Below, one piece after another: positions 41,360-51,485 of a DNA stretch of 64,000 bases. The stretch's first letter is position 1. Every line of letters starts with the position of its first letter. The translations under genes and the position numbers were made by a program. The notes under the pieces are model-generated. The model ran no database searches. It was not told the origin of the DNA and saw only the letters and a program-made list of their open reading frames with translations. Source of the DNA: Flavilitoribacter nigricans DSM 23189 = NBRC 102662 (lineage in GTDB: Bacteria; Bacteroidota; Bacteroidia; Chitinophagales; Saprospiraceae); assembly GCF_002646595.1 (NCBI RefSeq), contig NZ_PDUD01000047.1, positions 1 to 64,000 on the forward strand, read 5' to 3'.

Positions 41360-43807
41360 ATGATCAAGAATTATTTTAAAGTTGCCTTTCGTACCTTATT
41401 CAAGCAAAAAGGGCTTTCCCTGATCAACATTCTGGGATTGTCCATTGGGCTGGCCTGTTTCAGTCTGTTCCTGCTTTACGCCATTAACGAACTGACCTAC
41501 GACCGGCAGCACGAAAACGCTGATAATATTTTTCGGGTGTATCGCTGGACAGAGGCATTCGACGGCCGGGAAGCCCAGGCTGATGCCCACCTGCCGATGC
41601 CGCTGGGGCCGGCCATGCAGGAAACTTTTCCTGATGTAGAGGAAGTGGTACGCTTTCGTACGGCCTGGGGGGAGAACTTCGTTCGAAGCAACGGTCAGGT
41701 CCAGCGCGAAGGCGTTACCTTCGCGGATCCCAACGTATTTGACGTATTTACCTTCCCGCTGATCTACGGCCCCGAAAAGGAGATCCTGAAAGACCTGGAA
41801 TCTGTGGTGCTGACCAAAAGTACCGCCATCCGGCTGTTCGGAGAGGAAAATCCAACCGGGAAAACGATGGACATCAAGCTGGAAGACAGCTTCCAGCCCT
41901 TTACGGTGGCGGCGGTAGTAGAGGACCAACCCTCCAATTCCACCATTCACTTTGATATACTCGCTAATTACCAATACCTCGCGTCCAAAACCCGCAGCGG
42001 AGAACGCTATCAGGGCAACTGGCAGCGATCCGCCTTCATGACCTTCCTGCAACTCAAACCCGGCAGCGGGCTACCCCATGCTCCGGAGCGCCTGCAGACC
42101 TTCAGAAACGAACATTATCCGGATACGGAAAGGGAAATGCGCGAAGCCGGTCGCTGGACGGGCGATGGCTCTCCGGTAACCTATAAGCTGCAGCCCCTGC
42201 GGGAAATGCATACGAATACGGAGGTTCCGGGTGGTTTTCGCTCGGCGATCGATCCGAAAAACATCTGGATCCTGCTCAGCATAGCGGGTGGCGTATTGCT
42301 GATCGCCTGTATCAACTTTACCACCCTGGCGATCGGTCGTTCGGCCGGTCGGGCGCAGGAAGTGGGCGTTCGCAAAGTGATCGGCAGCAGCCGTAAACAA
42401 CTGATCGGCCAGTTCCTGACCGAATCCTTTCTGCTGAGTGGACTTTCGGCGGGTATCGGTCTGGGGTTGGGCTATCTGCTGCTCCCGGCATTCAATGAAC
42501 TTTCCGACCGGGAACTGGTCTTTTCGCTGGAGCAATACCCCGAATTGGGTTGGCTGACGGCGGGCCTGGTGCTGGTGGTCGGATTGCTGGCCGGCAGTTA
42601 TCCTTCACTGGTGATGTCCGGATTCCGTCCGGTTGAAGTATTGAAAACGAAGGTCCGGCTGGGCGGTTCCAATCTCTTTACCAAATCTCTGGTTACGCTG
42701 CAGTTCGTTTTATCCATCGGTCTGATCGCTTCTACGCTGATCATTTTGCAGCAGCTGCAATACATGCACAATCAGTACCCAGGTTTCAACAAGGAAAATG
42801 TAGTGGTGGTGAATGCCGAAGGCACGGATGTAGCCACGGTGTGGCCACGTTTCCGGGATGCGATGTCCCGACGGACCGACGTACTGGGCGTGACGAGCGC
42901 GGAGATCAGTCTGGGCGCCAATCAGGGCTACAGTCGCTCCGGTTTTGAATACAATGGTGATGAACTCAAATCTCTTTACGAATATTTTGTGGATGACCGC
43001 TACCTCGATGTAATGGACATCCCCCTGCTGGCCGGGCGCAATTTTGATCCCACTATTTCTGCGGATACCCTCACCTCCGTCATTTTTAACGAGTCTGCCG
43101 CCAAAGATTTCGGCTGGACGGCCGAATCGGCCATCGGGCAGCCGCTCACGGGCTATTCCCGGGATCCGGAAAGGACGCCGATCGTGATCGGGGTGGTGAA
43201 GGATTTCAACTTTTTCTCCTTCCGGGAAGGGGTGGAGCCCCAGTTGTTTCACCAGTTTTATGATTACCAGCCGTTCCGTTTTATGGTCCGTATCCCTTCC
43301 GGAAATCCGGAACAGGTGCTGAAAAATATAGAGACCGAATGGGAAGCCATCGTCCCCGATTTTCCCTTTTCCTACAGTTTTCTCGATGAAGACGTCAACC
43401 AATTCTATCAGGCCGAAGAACGCTGGGGGACCATCGTGGCCTGGGCGGGCGGCATCGCTATTTTCCTGGCCTGCCTCGGTTTACTGGGGCTGGCGGCGCT
43501 GGCCGCGGCCAACCGCACCAAGGAGATCGGGATCCGTAAAGTACTGGGGGCGAGCCTCAGCGGCATCGTCGGCCTGCTGTCCAGAGATTTTGTGCGGCTG
43601 GTAGCGATCGCCTTTGTGATCGCCGTTCCGCTGTCCTGGTATTTCATGCAGCGCTGGCTGGAAAATTTTGCCTACCGGATCGATATCCCGGTATGGGTAT
43701 TTATTCTGGTCGGAATGGTAGCACTGCTGATCGCTTTTCTGACGGTGGGCTTCCAGAGTATGCGGGCGGCACTGGCCAACCCGGTCAAGTCGCTACGAAG
43801 CGAATAA
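41360..43807 (+). CDS. FtsX/MacB-type ABC permease 2 of 9
   Basis: Same two-half architecture, 815 residues. Coupling motifs: AQEVGVRKVIGSSRKQL in the first half and RTKEIGIRKVLGASLSG in the second, the latter followed by GLLSRDFVRLVAIAF. The first periplasmic domain (about 45-290) shares only scattered identities with permease 1, so the two are old paralogues rather than a recent duplication. It ends ANPVKSLRSE. It starts 89 bases after permease 1; I see no terminator or promoter in that gap. Confidence 0.95.
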   Translation: MIKNYFKVAFRTLFKQKGLSLINILGLSIGLACFSLFLLYAINELTYDRQHENADNIFRVYRWTEAFDGREAQADAHLPMPLGPAMQETFPDVEEVVRFRTAWGENFVRSNGQVQREGVTFADPNVFDVFTFPLIYGPEKEILKDLESVVLTKSTAIRLFGEENPTGKTMDIKLEDSFQPFTVAAVVEDQPSNSTIHFDILANYQYLASKTRSGERYQGNWQRSAFMTFLQLKPGSGLPHAPERLQTFRNEHYPDTEREMREAGRWTGDGSPVTYKLQPLREMHTNTEVPGGFRSAIDPKNIWILLSIAGGVLLIACINFTTLAIGRSAGRAQEVGVRKVIGSSRKQLIGQFLTESFLLSGLSAGIGLGLGYLLLPAFNELSDRELVFSLEQYPELGWLTAGLVLVVGLLAGSYPSLVMSGFRPVEVLKTKVRLGGSNLFTKSLVTLQFVLSIGLIASTLIILQQLQYMHNQYPGFNKENVVVVNAEGTDVATVWPRFRDAMSRRTDVLGVTSAEISLGANQGYSRSGFEYNGDELKSLYEYFVDDRYLDVMDIPLLAGRNFDPTISADTLTSVIFNESAAKDFGWTAESAIGQPLTGYSRDPERTPIVIGVVKDFNFFSFREGVEPQLFHQFYDYQPFRFMVRIPSGNPEQVLKNIETEWEAIVPDFPFSYSFLDEDVNQFYQAEERWGTIVAWAGGIAIFLACLGLLGLAALAAANRTKEIGIRKVLGASLSGIVGLLSRDFVRLVAIAFVIAVPLSWYFMQRWLENFAYRIDIPVWVFILVGMVALLIAFLTVGFQSMRAALANPVKSLRSE

Positions 43808-43867
43808 AAGGAACTATAAGACCAGCGCTCCAAAAGTGGATGATTTAAGGATCACAAAACGCTCAAC

Positions 43868-46264
43868 ATGTTTAAGAATTTTTTGAAAGTAGCTTTTAGA
43901 CAACTGCGGAAAAATCGCTTCTACGCGATCATCAGTATCAGCGGACTGGCCCTGAGCATCGGTTGCTGTCTGCTGATGTTGAGCTATCTGCAGAGTGAAT
44001 GGAGCTATGATCAGCAAAATCACCAACCGGAACGTCTCTACCGGGTGGTTTTTGAGAACTATCTTGGTCAGGGGAAATTTGCGACAACGCCTCTGCCGAT
44101 CGGTCCGGCCCTGGGCCAGGAGCTTCCCGAAGTGGCCTCCGTCACCCGGGTTGCCAAAGGTTTAACGACCCTAACCCGCTACCAGGATAAACGTTTTTTT
44201 GAAAATCTGGCCTTTATCGATACCGCCTTCGCGGAAGTTTTCCACCTGGATTTTATTGAGGGCGATGCAGCCACCGCACTGGCCACACCCCAGAGTGTAG
44301 TGATCAGTGAAAGCTATGCGAAAAAATATTTTGGAGATGCCAATCCCATTGGCAAAACCCTGGAGATCGGCAGTTCGGGGGCCTTGTACTCGACGGTGAG
44401 TGGCGTATTCCGGGATTTTCCCCAAAATACTACTGTGGAGTTCGATCTGGCACTGCCGTTCAGCACTTTCGAATCTGCCTACGGCCCGGCGGAACTCTGG
44501 CAGCAAATGCCGGGGAATTATACTTTTTTCCGGCTGGCCGAGCATACCTCCATCGAAGTGGCGGAAGCTAAACTAACGGCCTTCACCGAACGCCACCTGG
44601 CCGATCAACTCGACGACTGGCAGCAGAATTACCAAATGGCTTTTCAGCCACTGCTCGATATACACCTACATTCCGACTATGGCCGCGAAAGTAGCAGCGG
44701 TAATCTCAAAACGCTGTATCTCCTGGGCCTGATCGCATTGATCCTGCTCCTGATCGCCGGTATCAATTACGTAAATTACACCACTGCCCGTTTCCCCAAG
44801 CGGGCCAAAGAGGTGAGTATTCGCAAGATCATCGGCGCCAATCGTCGGAGCCTGATCGGGCAATTTATGATGGAAACGGTGCTCACCACGGCACTGGCCG
44901 GCATCCTCGCGATCGTACTGGCCAATCTGTTCCTGCCGGGATTTAATCTGATCTCGGGCAAAAGTTTTCAGGCGGCGGATCTGAACCAGCCCTGGTTCTA
45001 TGCCTCAGCGCTGGCTGTGATCATGCTGGTGGGCCTCATTGCGGGCATTTTTCCCGCCTTGTTCCTGTCCGGTTTCCGGCCGCTGGAGGCGATGAAGGGC
45101 AAATTTCACCAGCTCTCCATGGCCGATCTTTCCCGGAAGGGTTTGGTGGTGGGGCAATTTGCCGCTTCGGTCATTCTGCTGGTCGCCACGCTGGTGGTGT
45201 GGCAGCAAATGGAGTACGTCCGGGAAAGTATCCGGCCCGAGGTGAGTGAACAGGTCGGCGTTTTTCAGATCAACGGTAAATTATCGGAACAATTCCCGAT
45301 CCTGCAGGAGGAATTACAGCAAGTAGCCGGCGTGGAACGGGTAGCCGGCGGCAGCAATGTCGCTACCTTCACGGGAGATAGCTGGCCGATGCAGCTCGAC
45401 CTGAATAGTCCGAAAGTACAAACGGAAAATTATGCGGTCCAGGGCGCTTTCCTGGAAACGATGGGGTACGAACTGATCGCCGGACGCAGCCTGGATGCAA
45501 GTCGGGCGTCGGACCGAAACGGTGCCTTTGTGATCAACGAGACGGCCGTTAAAGCTTTCGATTTTCCTTCAGCAGCCGCTGCCGTCGGCGAACGTGCGCT
45601 CTTCGGGAGCGGCAAAAGCCAGAAGGAAGGGCAGATCATTGGCGTGGTAAAAGATTTCCATTTTCAATCTTTTCACGATCAGGTAGAACCGGCGGTGATC
45701 CAATTCGCACCTTTTGACTGGATGCGCAGTCAGTTCGTGGCCGTGCGCTTCCAGTCCGACGAAACGGATCGCCTGCAAACGGCGGTGAAAGAGATCGTGC
45801 AGACACTGGATCCCAACTGGCACGCTGATCTGCATTTTCTGGATGAACAGTTTATGGAGCTGCACCAGAACGATCTGCAGCAGGGGCGGATCTTCGGTTC
45901 CTTTGCCCTGCTGGCCATTTTCATCTCTTGTCTGGGCCTGCTGGGGCTGGTGACCTACTCGGCCGAACAGCGCACCAAGGAGATCGGGATCCGCAAAGTA
46001 CTGGGCGCTTCCATGGCCGGTATTTTCCGCATGTTATCTATGGACTTCCTACGGCTGGTACTGATCGCTTTTTTGATCGCCGTACCGATCAGCTGGTACC
46101 TGATGACCAACTGGCTGGAGGGTTTTACCTACCGGATCGATATTTCCGTGGTGGTATACCTCCTGGCCGGGATCAGCGCTTTTGCCATTGCTATGCTGGC
46201 GGTAAGTTTCCAAAGCCTGCGGGCGGCCGTCGCTAATCCGGTAGAATCTTTAAGAAATGAATGA
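43868..46264 (+). CDS. FtsX/MacB-type ABC permease 3 of 9
   Basis: 798 residues, the shortest of the nine. First coupling motif RAKEVSIRKIIGANRRSLIGQFMMET. In the second half the motif RTKEIGIRKVLGASMAG is followed by IFRMLSMDFLRLV, where the other paralogues have GLLS/ALLS; the change lies in the cytoplasmic loop facing the ATPase. It ends ANPVESLRNE. The stop overlaps an ATG at 46261 (ATGA), but the family-like start of the next gene is at 46318. Confidence 0.95.
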   Translation: MFKNFLKVAFRQLRKNRFYAIISISGLALSIGCCLLMLSYLQSEWSYDQQNHQPERLYRVVFENYLGQGKFATTPLPIGPALGQELPEVASVTRVAKGLTTLTRYQDKRFFENLAFIDTAFAEVFHLDFIEGDAATALATPQSVVISESYAKKYFGDANPIGKTLEIGSSGALYSTVSGVFRDFPQNTTVEFDLALPFSTFESAYGPAELWQQMPGNYTFFRLAEHTSIEVAEAKLTAFTERHLADQLDDWQQNYQMAFQPLLDIHLHSDYGRESSSGNLKTLYLLGLIALILLLIAGINYVNYTTARFPKRAKEVSIRKIIGANRRSLIGQFMMETVLTTALAGILAIVLANLFLPGFNLISGKSFQAADLNQPWFYASALAVIMLVGLIAGIFPALFLSGFRPLEAMKGKFHQLSMADLSRKGLVVGQFAASVILLVATLVVWQQMEYVRESIRPEVSEQVGVFQINGKLSEQFPILQEELQQVAGVERVAGGSNVATFTGDSWPMQLDLNSPKVQTENYAVQGAFLETMGYELIAGRSLDASRASDRNGAFVINETAVKAFDFPSAAAAVGERALFGSGKSQKEGQIIGVVKDFHFQSFHDQVEPAVIQFAPFDWMRSQFVAVRFQSDETDRLQTAVKEIVQTLDPNWHADLHFLDEQFMELHQNDLQQGRIFGSFALLAIFISCLGLLGLVTYSAEQRTKEIGIRKVLGASMAGIFRMLSMDFLRLVLIAFLIAVPISWYLMTNWLEGFTYRIDISVVVYLLAGISAFAIAMLAVSFQSLRAAVANPVESLRNE

Positions 46265-46317
46265 GTCGGGTGCTGCCGGATTACACCGGGCATCTGATCC
46301 ATGCAATACAGCATATT

Positions 46318-48750
46318 ATGCTTAAAAATAACCTCAAACTCGCTATTCGGCATCTGCAGAACAGTAAAACATCCACCCTGATCAATGTATTTGGTCTGGC
46401 TCTGGGTCTGGCGGCGGCTTTTTTCATCTGGCAATACATCCGGATGGAAAACAGTTACGACCAGTTTCACGACAAAGCGGACCGGATCTACCGAATGACC
46501 CTGAAATTTTACGGACAGGGACGCCTCGAAGGGCACGATGCCATGAATGTGGCTCCACTGGGTCCGGCTCTGGCGGAAGATTTCCCGGAAGTAGAGTCCT
46601 ACGTGCGTTTCACTCCGGAATACGGCCGGACGGTTTTCAAATACGGCGACCAGCAATACGAGGAGGAGAAGATGTACTATGCGGATTCGACCTTGTTCGA
46701 AGTGTTTGATTTCCCACTGATCGAGGGCGACCGGAAGACCTGTCTTACCCGTCCCTTCACCACCCTGTTGACCGAATCGGTTGCCGAGCGCTACTTTGGA
46801 CCCCGGGCCTCCTGGACGGAAAGTCCGGTGGGTAAGGTGATCCGGGTCAATAACCGGGGAGACCTGGAAGTGACCGGTATCCTGGAAGATGTACCCGAAA
46901 ATTCTCACCTGAAATTCAATATGCTGGTCTCCTTCAATACCTTCCTGGTGACGAACGGAGATCCGACCCAACAGTGGGGCTGGAATGACTTCTTTACTTT
47001 CGTACTCCTGCGCGAGAACGTGGATCCGGCTGCCTTTGCGGCAAAACTTCCGGATTTCAACAAAAAGCGCTTTGTGGAAAAAACGGAAGGTTTCTACAGT
47101 GAAGCGGTTATGCAACCGCTGCTCGATATTCATCTCAACTCTAAACTCGGATACGAAGCGGAGCCCAACGGAGACGGCAACACGGTCTATTTCCTGTTTC
47201 TGATCGGAATCGTGGTAGTGATCGTCGCCTGGGTAAATTACATCAATCTGGCTACCGCTCGGGCCGAAGAACGGGCTCGCGAAGTGGGCGTGCGCAAGGT
47301 GATCGGTGCGAATCAGGGTACTTTGGTCGCGCAGTTTTTGACCGAAGCTTTTTTGGTTAATCTGGTCGCTATACTGCTGGCCGTTTGTCTGGTACAATTG
47401 GGACAACCCGCCATGGATACCCTGGTGGGTAAAACGATGCCCTCCATCTTTGCCGGCCCGACGGTCTGGTGGCTGCTGCCGACTTTATTGTTGGCCGGCA
47501 CCGTGCTGTCCGGCCTTTATCCTGCTTTTTTCCTGGCTACCTTTTCTCCGGCCAAAACCCTGAAAGGAGAAAAACAGCGACGGGGTAAAGGCGTCCTGCG
47601 CAAGGGCCTGGTAACGTTTCAGTATGCCGTATCCGTGGCGCTCATCATCGGTACCGTGGTGATCTTCCTGCAGTTGCGGTATATGAAAAATCAGGACCTG
47701 GGCTTTGCGCTGGATCAGCAACTGATCATTAATGCGCCGACCTCACTGGATAGTGATTCGGTCTACAGAGCCCATTACCAAAGTTTCAAAATGGCGCTGA
47801 ACAATATCCCCGAAATAGAGCAGATTGGGGCTTCTTCGGCCATACCGGGAAAGAAATATTTAGATATAGATGCCCACGGCGGCATCCGGATGATGTCGGC
47901 GGATAAGGAAAAGAATGTAACCTTCAAGGGCTTTGTCATGGATGAAGGTTTCCTGGAGGTTTTTGGTATGGAGTTACTGGCCGGCCGCAACTTCTCCGAT
48001 GAAATGTCGACGGATAAAGATGCGATCATCCTGACGGAAAGTGCCCTGCCTATGCTGGAGTTGGAAGATCCCGAATCCGCGATCGGCAAAACGGTCAACT
48101 ATCAGGGTTCGCCCCGTTCGATCGTAGGGGTGGTAGCCGATTACCATCATCGCTCCCTGCAGCACGCCTACGAACCGATGATCCTGCGGAATTCCGGTAG
48201 TAACTACCTGTATTTTTCGCTCGGGCTGGCCGCGGATAATGCCACCGAAGTGAGCACGCTCATCGGCAAGGTCGAACAGACCTGGTCCCGGTTCTTCCCA
48301 AATAACCCGTTCAATTATTTCTTTCTGGACGACCATTTCAACGAGCAGTACATCGCGGATCAGCGGTTGGGGAATATCATTGCCATCTTCTCCTCGCTGG
48401 CTATTCTGATCGCCTGTCTCGGACTGTTCGGGTTGGCATCCTATATGGTAACGGTCCGGACCAAAGAGATCGGTATTCGCAAAGTGCTGGGCGCTTCTAC
48501 GGCCGGACTGGTCGGATTGTTGTCCCGGGATTTCCTGCTGCTGGTGGGTATTGCCATCCTGATCGCCTCGCCGCTGGCCTGGTGGCTCATGGATACCTGG
48601 CTGGAAAATTTTGCCTATCGCATCCATATTCAGTGGTGGGTATTTGCCCTGACGGGCCTGGTCGCACTGAGTATTGCCTTTTTCACGGTGAGTCTGCAAA
48701 GTGTAAAAGCAGCACTGGCCAATCCGATCGATTCCTTGAAAAGTGAGTGA
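46318..48750 (+). CDS. FtsX/MacB-type ABC permease 4 of 9
   Basis: 810 residues from the start at 46318 (MLKNNLKLAIRHL), which aligns with the first residues of the paralogues. An in-frame ATG at 46261 overlaps the stop of permease 3 and would add 19 residues unlike any sibling; it might be used for coupling but is the weaker choice. Motifs: RAREVGVRKVIGANQGTL and RTKEIGIRKVLGASTAG. Its periplasmic domain carries a PRASWTE insertion near residue 165. It ends ANPIDSLKSE. Confidence 0.93.
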   Translation: MLKNNLKLAIRHLQNSKTSTLINVFGLALGLAAAFFIWQYIRMENSYDQFHDKADRIYRMTLKFYGQGRLEGHDAMNVAPLGPALAEDFPEVESYVRFTPEYGRTVFKYGDQQYEEEKMYYADSTLFEVFDFPLIEGDRKTCLTRPFTTLLTESVAERYFGPRASWTESPVGKVIRVNNRGDLEVTGILEDVPENSHLKFNMLVSFNTFLVTNGDPTQQWGWNDFFTFVLLRENVDPAAFAAKLPDFNKKRFVEKTEGFYSEAVMQPLLDIHLNSKLGYEAEPNGDGNTVYFLFLIGIVVVIVAWVNYINLATARAEERAREVGVRKVIGANQGTLVAQFLTEAFLVNLVAILLAVCLVQLGQPAMDTLVGKTMPSIFAGPTVWWLLPTLLLAGTVLSGLYPAFFLATFSPAKTLKGEKQRRGKGVLRKGLVTFQYAVSVALIIGTVVIFLQLRYMKNQDLGFALDQQLIINAPTSLDSDSVYRAHYQSFKMALNNIPEIEQIGASSAIPGKKYLDIDAHGGIRMMSADKEKNVTFKGFVMDEGFLEVFGMELLAGRNFSDEMSTDKDAIILTESALPMLELEDPESAIGKTVNYQGSPRSIVGVVADYHHRSLQHAYEPMILRNSGSNYLYFSLGLAADNATEVSTLIGKVEQTWSRFFPNNPFNYFFLDDHFNEQYIADQRLGNIIAIFSSLAILIACLGLFGLASYMVTVRTKEIGIRKVLGASTAGLVGLLSRDFLLLVGIAILIASPLAWWLMDTWLENFAYRIHIQWWVFALTGLVALSIAFFTVSLQSVKAALANPIDSLKSE

Positions 48751-48800
48751 TAGGGTGCTCCGCACTTTATCCCAACTTCATAAAAATACAACCGTAAGCT

Positions 48801-51215
48801 ATGTTGCGAAATAATCTCAAACTTATCCTCCGGCAGTTTTGGCAAAACAAAACCTTCAGTCTGATCAATATTCTCGGGCTGACCCTGGGGACGGCCTGTT
48901 GCCTGTATATCCTGTTCTTCGCCATGGAGCAGTATCAGTACGATAAGCACCATGCCGATCTGGATGCCCTCTACCGCGTGGTGACCGACACCAAATTGCA
49001 GGAAAATCCGCGGCGTGAGATGTCTACCCTGTCGCCGCCCATTGCACCGGCGCTGGGCGAAGAATTTGCGGAAGTAGAAAACTGGACCCGCGTGATCGGT
49101 ACGCCGGATGTCAGCCAGCAGATCCTGAAATGGAAGAATACCTCCTTCTACGAAACCAAAGGCTATTATGTTGATCCGGCCTTTTTCCAGGTGTTTACCT
49201 ACAAATGGGTAGAAGGCGATCCGGCGCACGCGTTGGATGAACCCTATACGGTCGTTCTGACCCGTAAGGTGGCCGAAAAGCTGTTTGGTCGCCAGTCCGC
49301 GCTGGGGGAAAGCATAGAGATCGCGGACAACGAATTCCGCGTCACCGGGGTAGTCGACGCCCAGGCGAATCCTTCCCATATTCGCGGCCACTACTATATG
49401 GCCATCAACAGCGGCGGTATCGGCGAGTATGTAATCAATAACAACAACTGGTCGGGCAATAACTTCATTCACGGTTACATCAAGCTGAAACCCCAGGCCA
49501 GTGCCGAAGTAGTAGCCGCCAGGCTACCCGCATTTCTGGAGCAACACGGTGGCGACCAGTTGCGCAATATGGGCATGGAAAAGTCGCTGCATCTGGAAGC
49601 GGTTCGGGATATCCACCTGTTTTCGGAGCGCAGCAATCAGGTAGAAACTACCGTCAGTTCCAGCCTGCTGTATATCCTGTTGACGATTGCCGGCTTTATC
49701 CAGTTCCTGGCGTGTATCAACTTTATGAATCTGACCACGGCCCGATCTACCTTACGGGCCAAAGAGGTCGGTATCCGGAAAACGGTTGGGGCCGGCAGAG
49801 GCAGCCTGATCAGTCAGTTCCTGACGGAGGCGGTCCTTTTGTCTGCCATTGCTTTCCTGTTGGCCATCCCACTGATCAAATTAGCCTTGCCCTGGCTGAA
49901 TCTGATGACCGGCAGTGACGTGACCGGCAGCTTTAGCCAATACCCTCAGATCTGGCTGTTGATCGGAGCGCTGGTACTTTTGACCGGTCTGTTGGCGGGT
50001 AGTTATCCGGCCTTTTACCTGTCCGGTTTTAAGGCTGTCAATGCCTTTAAAGCCGGTAGCGGCCGGAGTCGTTTTTCCGTAGCTAATCTGCGGAAGGGAT
50101 TGGTGGTGCTGCAGTTTGCGGTTTCCGTAGGACTGGTGATCGGAGCGATCCTGATCCACCAGCAGTTGCAGTTCATTCAGAACCGGGATCTGGGTTTCCA
50201 GAAAGAACAGCAGATCATTGTGCCGGTCAGAACGGATGCGGCCCGGTCTCGTCTCGCAACTTTCAAACAGGAAGTCAAACAGTTGCCCGCGGTACGCACG
50301 GTGAGCGGGATGCTCGCCACGCCGGGGCAGTTTGTTACCCGGGATTTTTCCGTCTACACCGAAGGACAGACGATGGAAAGCGCCCAGAATACCAAGGTCA
50401 TTTATACGGATGAAGATTATCTGGACGCACTGAACATTCCCCTGCTCGCCGGCCGGGCGTTGCTGCCGGGCGATACCACCAATCAGATCGTGCTGAATGA
50501 ATACGCCGTGGCGGCCCTGGGACTGTCGGTCAGCGATGCACCCGGTACGGAGGTCTATTCCGATTTTGATGATGAACAGATCACTTACCACATTGTGGGG
50601 GTAATGCAGGATTTCAATTTCCAGTCCCTGCGCTCGGATATGTATCCGCTGATGTTGAGCTACTGGCCGCCCAATCAGCACTTCAATACCCTGATCAGCA
50701 CCCAAACCGAAGATTATGCCGGTTTGCTGGCTACCATTGAAACCACCTGGAACCAACTCAACCCGGATACCCCCTTTGAATACAGTTTCCTGGATGAAGA
50801 TCTACAGAAACAGTACCAGGCAGAAACCAATCTGTCGTACATCATCAGTCTGTTTACTTTCCTGGCCATTTTGATCTCCTGTATGGGGCTGTTTGGTCTG
50901 GCGACCTTCAGCATGGAGCGCCGGGTGAAAGAGATCGGTATCCGGAAAGTACTGGGGGCGACTACCGGCAGTCTGGTCGGCCGATTGTCCAAAGAATTCC
51001 TGGCGCTGGTCCTGCTGGCCCTGGTGCTGGCTTCACCGGTGGCCTGGTATTTTATGCGGCAGTGGCTGACGGAGTTTGCCTACCATATCCAGATCCAATG
51101 GTGGGTGTTTGTGCTGGTCGGCGGATTTGCGGTCGCGATCGCTTTCCTGACGGTGAGCTTTCAGGCGGTGCGGGCCGCATTGGCCAACCCGGTCGAGGCG
51201 CTGAAGAGCGAATAA
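48801..51215 (+). CDS. FtsX/MacB-type ABC permease 5 of 9
   Basis: 804 residues. The first helix TLGTACCLYILFF follows MLRNNLKLILRQFWQNK. Motifs: RAKEVGIRKTVGAGRGSLISQF and RVKEIGIRKVLGATTGS, with GRLSKEFLALV after the latter instead of GLLSRDF. It ends ANPVEALKSE. The gap before it (50 bases) holds a small GTGC/GCAC hairpin (48755-48765). The gap after it is 270 bases, the largest in the array, the most likely place for an internal promoter. Confidence 0.95.
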   Translation: MLRNNLKLILRQFWQNKTFSLINILGLTLGTACCLYILFFAMEQYQYDKHHADLDALYRVVTDTKLQENPRREMSTLSPPIAPALGEEFAEVENWTRVIGTPDVSQQILKWKNTSFYETKGYYVDPAFFQVFTYKWVEGDPAHALDEPYTVVLTRKVAEKLFGRQSALGESIEIADNEFRVTGVVDAQANPSHIRGHYYMAINSGGIGEYVINNNNWSGNNFIHGYIKLKPQASAEVVAARLPAFLEQHGGDQLRNMGMEKSLHLEAVRDIHLFSERSNQVETTVSSSLLYILLTIAGFIQFLACINFMNLTTARSTLRAKEVGIRKTVGAGRGSLISQFLTEAVLLSAIAFLLAIPLIKLALPWLNLMTGSDVTGSFSQYPQIWLLIGALVLLTGLLAGSYPAFYLSGFKAVNAFKAGSGRSRFSVANLRKGLVVLQFAVSVGLVIGAILIHQQLQFIQNRDLGFQKEQQIIVPVRTDAARSRLATFKQEVKQLPAVRTVSGMLATPGQFVTRDFSVYTEGQTMESAQNTKVIYTDEDYLDALNIPLLAGRALLPGDTTNQIVLNEYAVAALGLSVSDAPGTEVYSDFDDEQITYHIVGVMQDFNFQSLRSDMYPLMLSYWPPNQHFNTLISTQTEDYAGLLATIETTWNQLNPDTPFEYSFLDEDLQKQYQAETNLSYIISLFTFLAILISCMGLFGLATFSMERRVKEIGIRKVLGATTGSLVGRLSKEFLALVLLALVLASPVAWYFMRQWLTEFAYHIQIQWWVFVLVGGFAVAIAFLTVSFQAVRAALANPVEALKSE

Positions 51216-51485
51216 AAGTCTTGTTTTTCCGGGGGAAAAGTATAGCATATCCCCGGATGTTTATTGCAAATGACGAACAGCTGCGGGCCCGAAAACGGAG
51301 CGTTAAAGCATCGATAAAATTATTATGTGCTAATTGATTGATTTTCGGTTCATTATTGCAACCGGCAGGTACAAAAAAACGACATATGAGGTGACATAAA
51401 ATAATAGTCAGTAAGCGGTGGTCAGGCAAGTCTGCGGGCGCCTGGCCACTGAAAACTGATCGTGATCACCTAAACTGTAAGTCTT
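51216..51485 (+). promoter_or_regulatory. Largest gap in the permease array, possible internal control
   Basis: 270 bases between permeases 5 and 6. A CCGGGG/CCCCGG stem-loop (51229-51234, 51251-51256) follows the permease 5 stop; near 51412-51450 an imperfect TGGTCAGGC/GCCTGGCCA hairpin is seen. No -24/-12 element and no full TAnnTTTG box with a -33 partner was found, so an internal promoter is only a possibility. Confidence 0.35.

Noticed and set aside
46261-46317. Earlier ATG for permease 4 overlapping the stop of permease 3
   Set aside because: Would add 19 residues not matching the aligned N-termini of the other permeases; the start at 46318 fits. Kept only as a remark.
46129-47406. 425-codon minus-strand frame opposite permeases 3 and 4
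   Set aside because: Antisense to firmly identified permease genes; composition (Gln/His/Arg-rich, no family) is that of a mirror frame. Same for 57546-58538, 59002-60036, 4414-5247 and 49881-50756.
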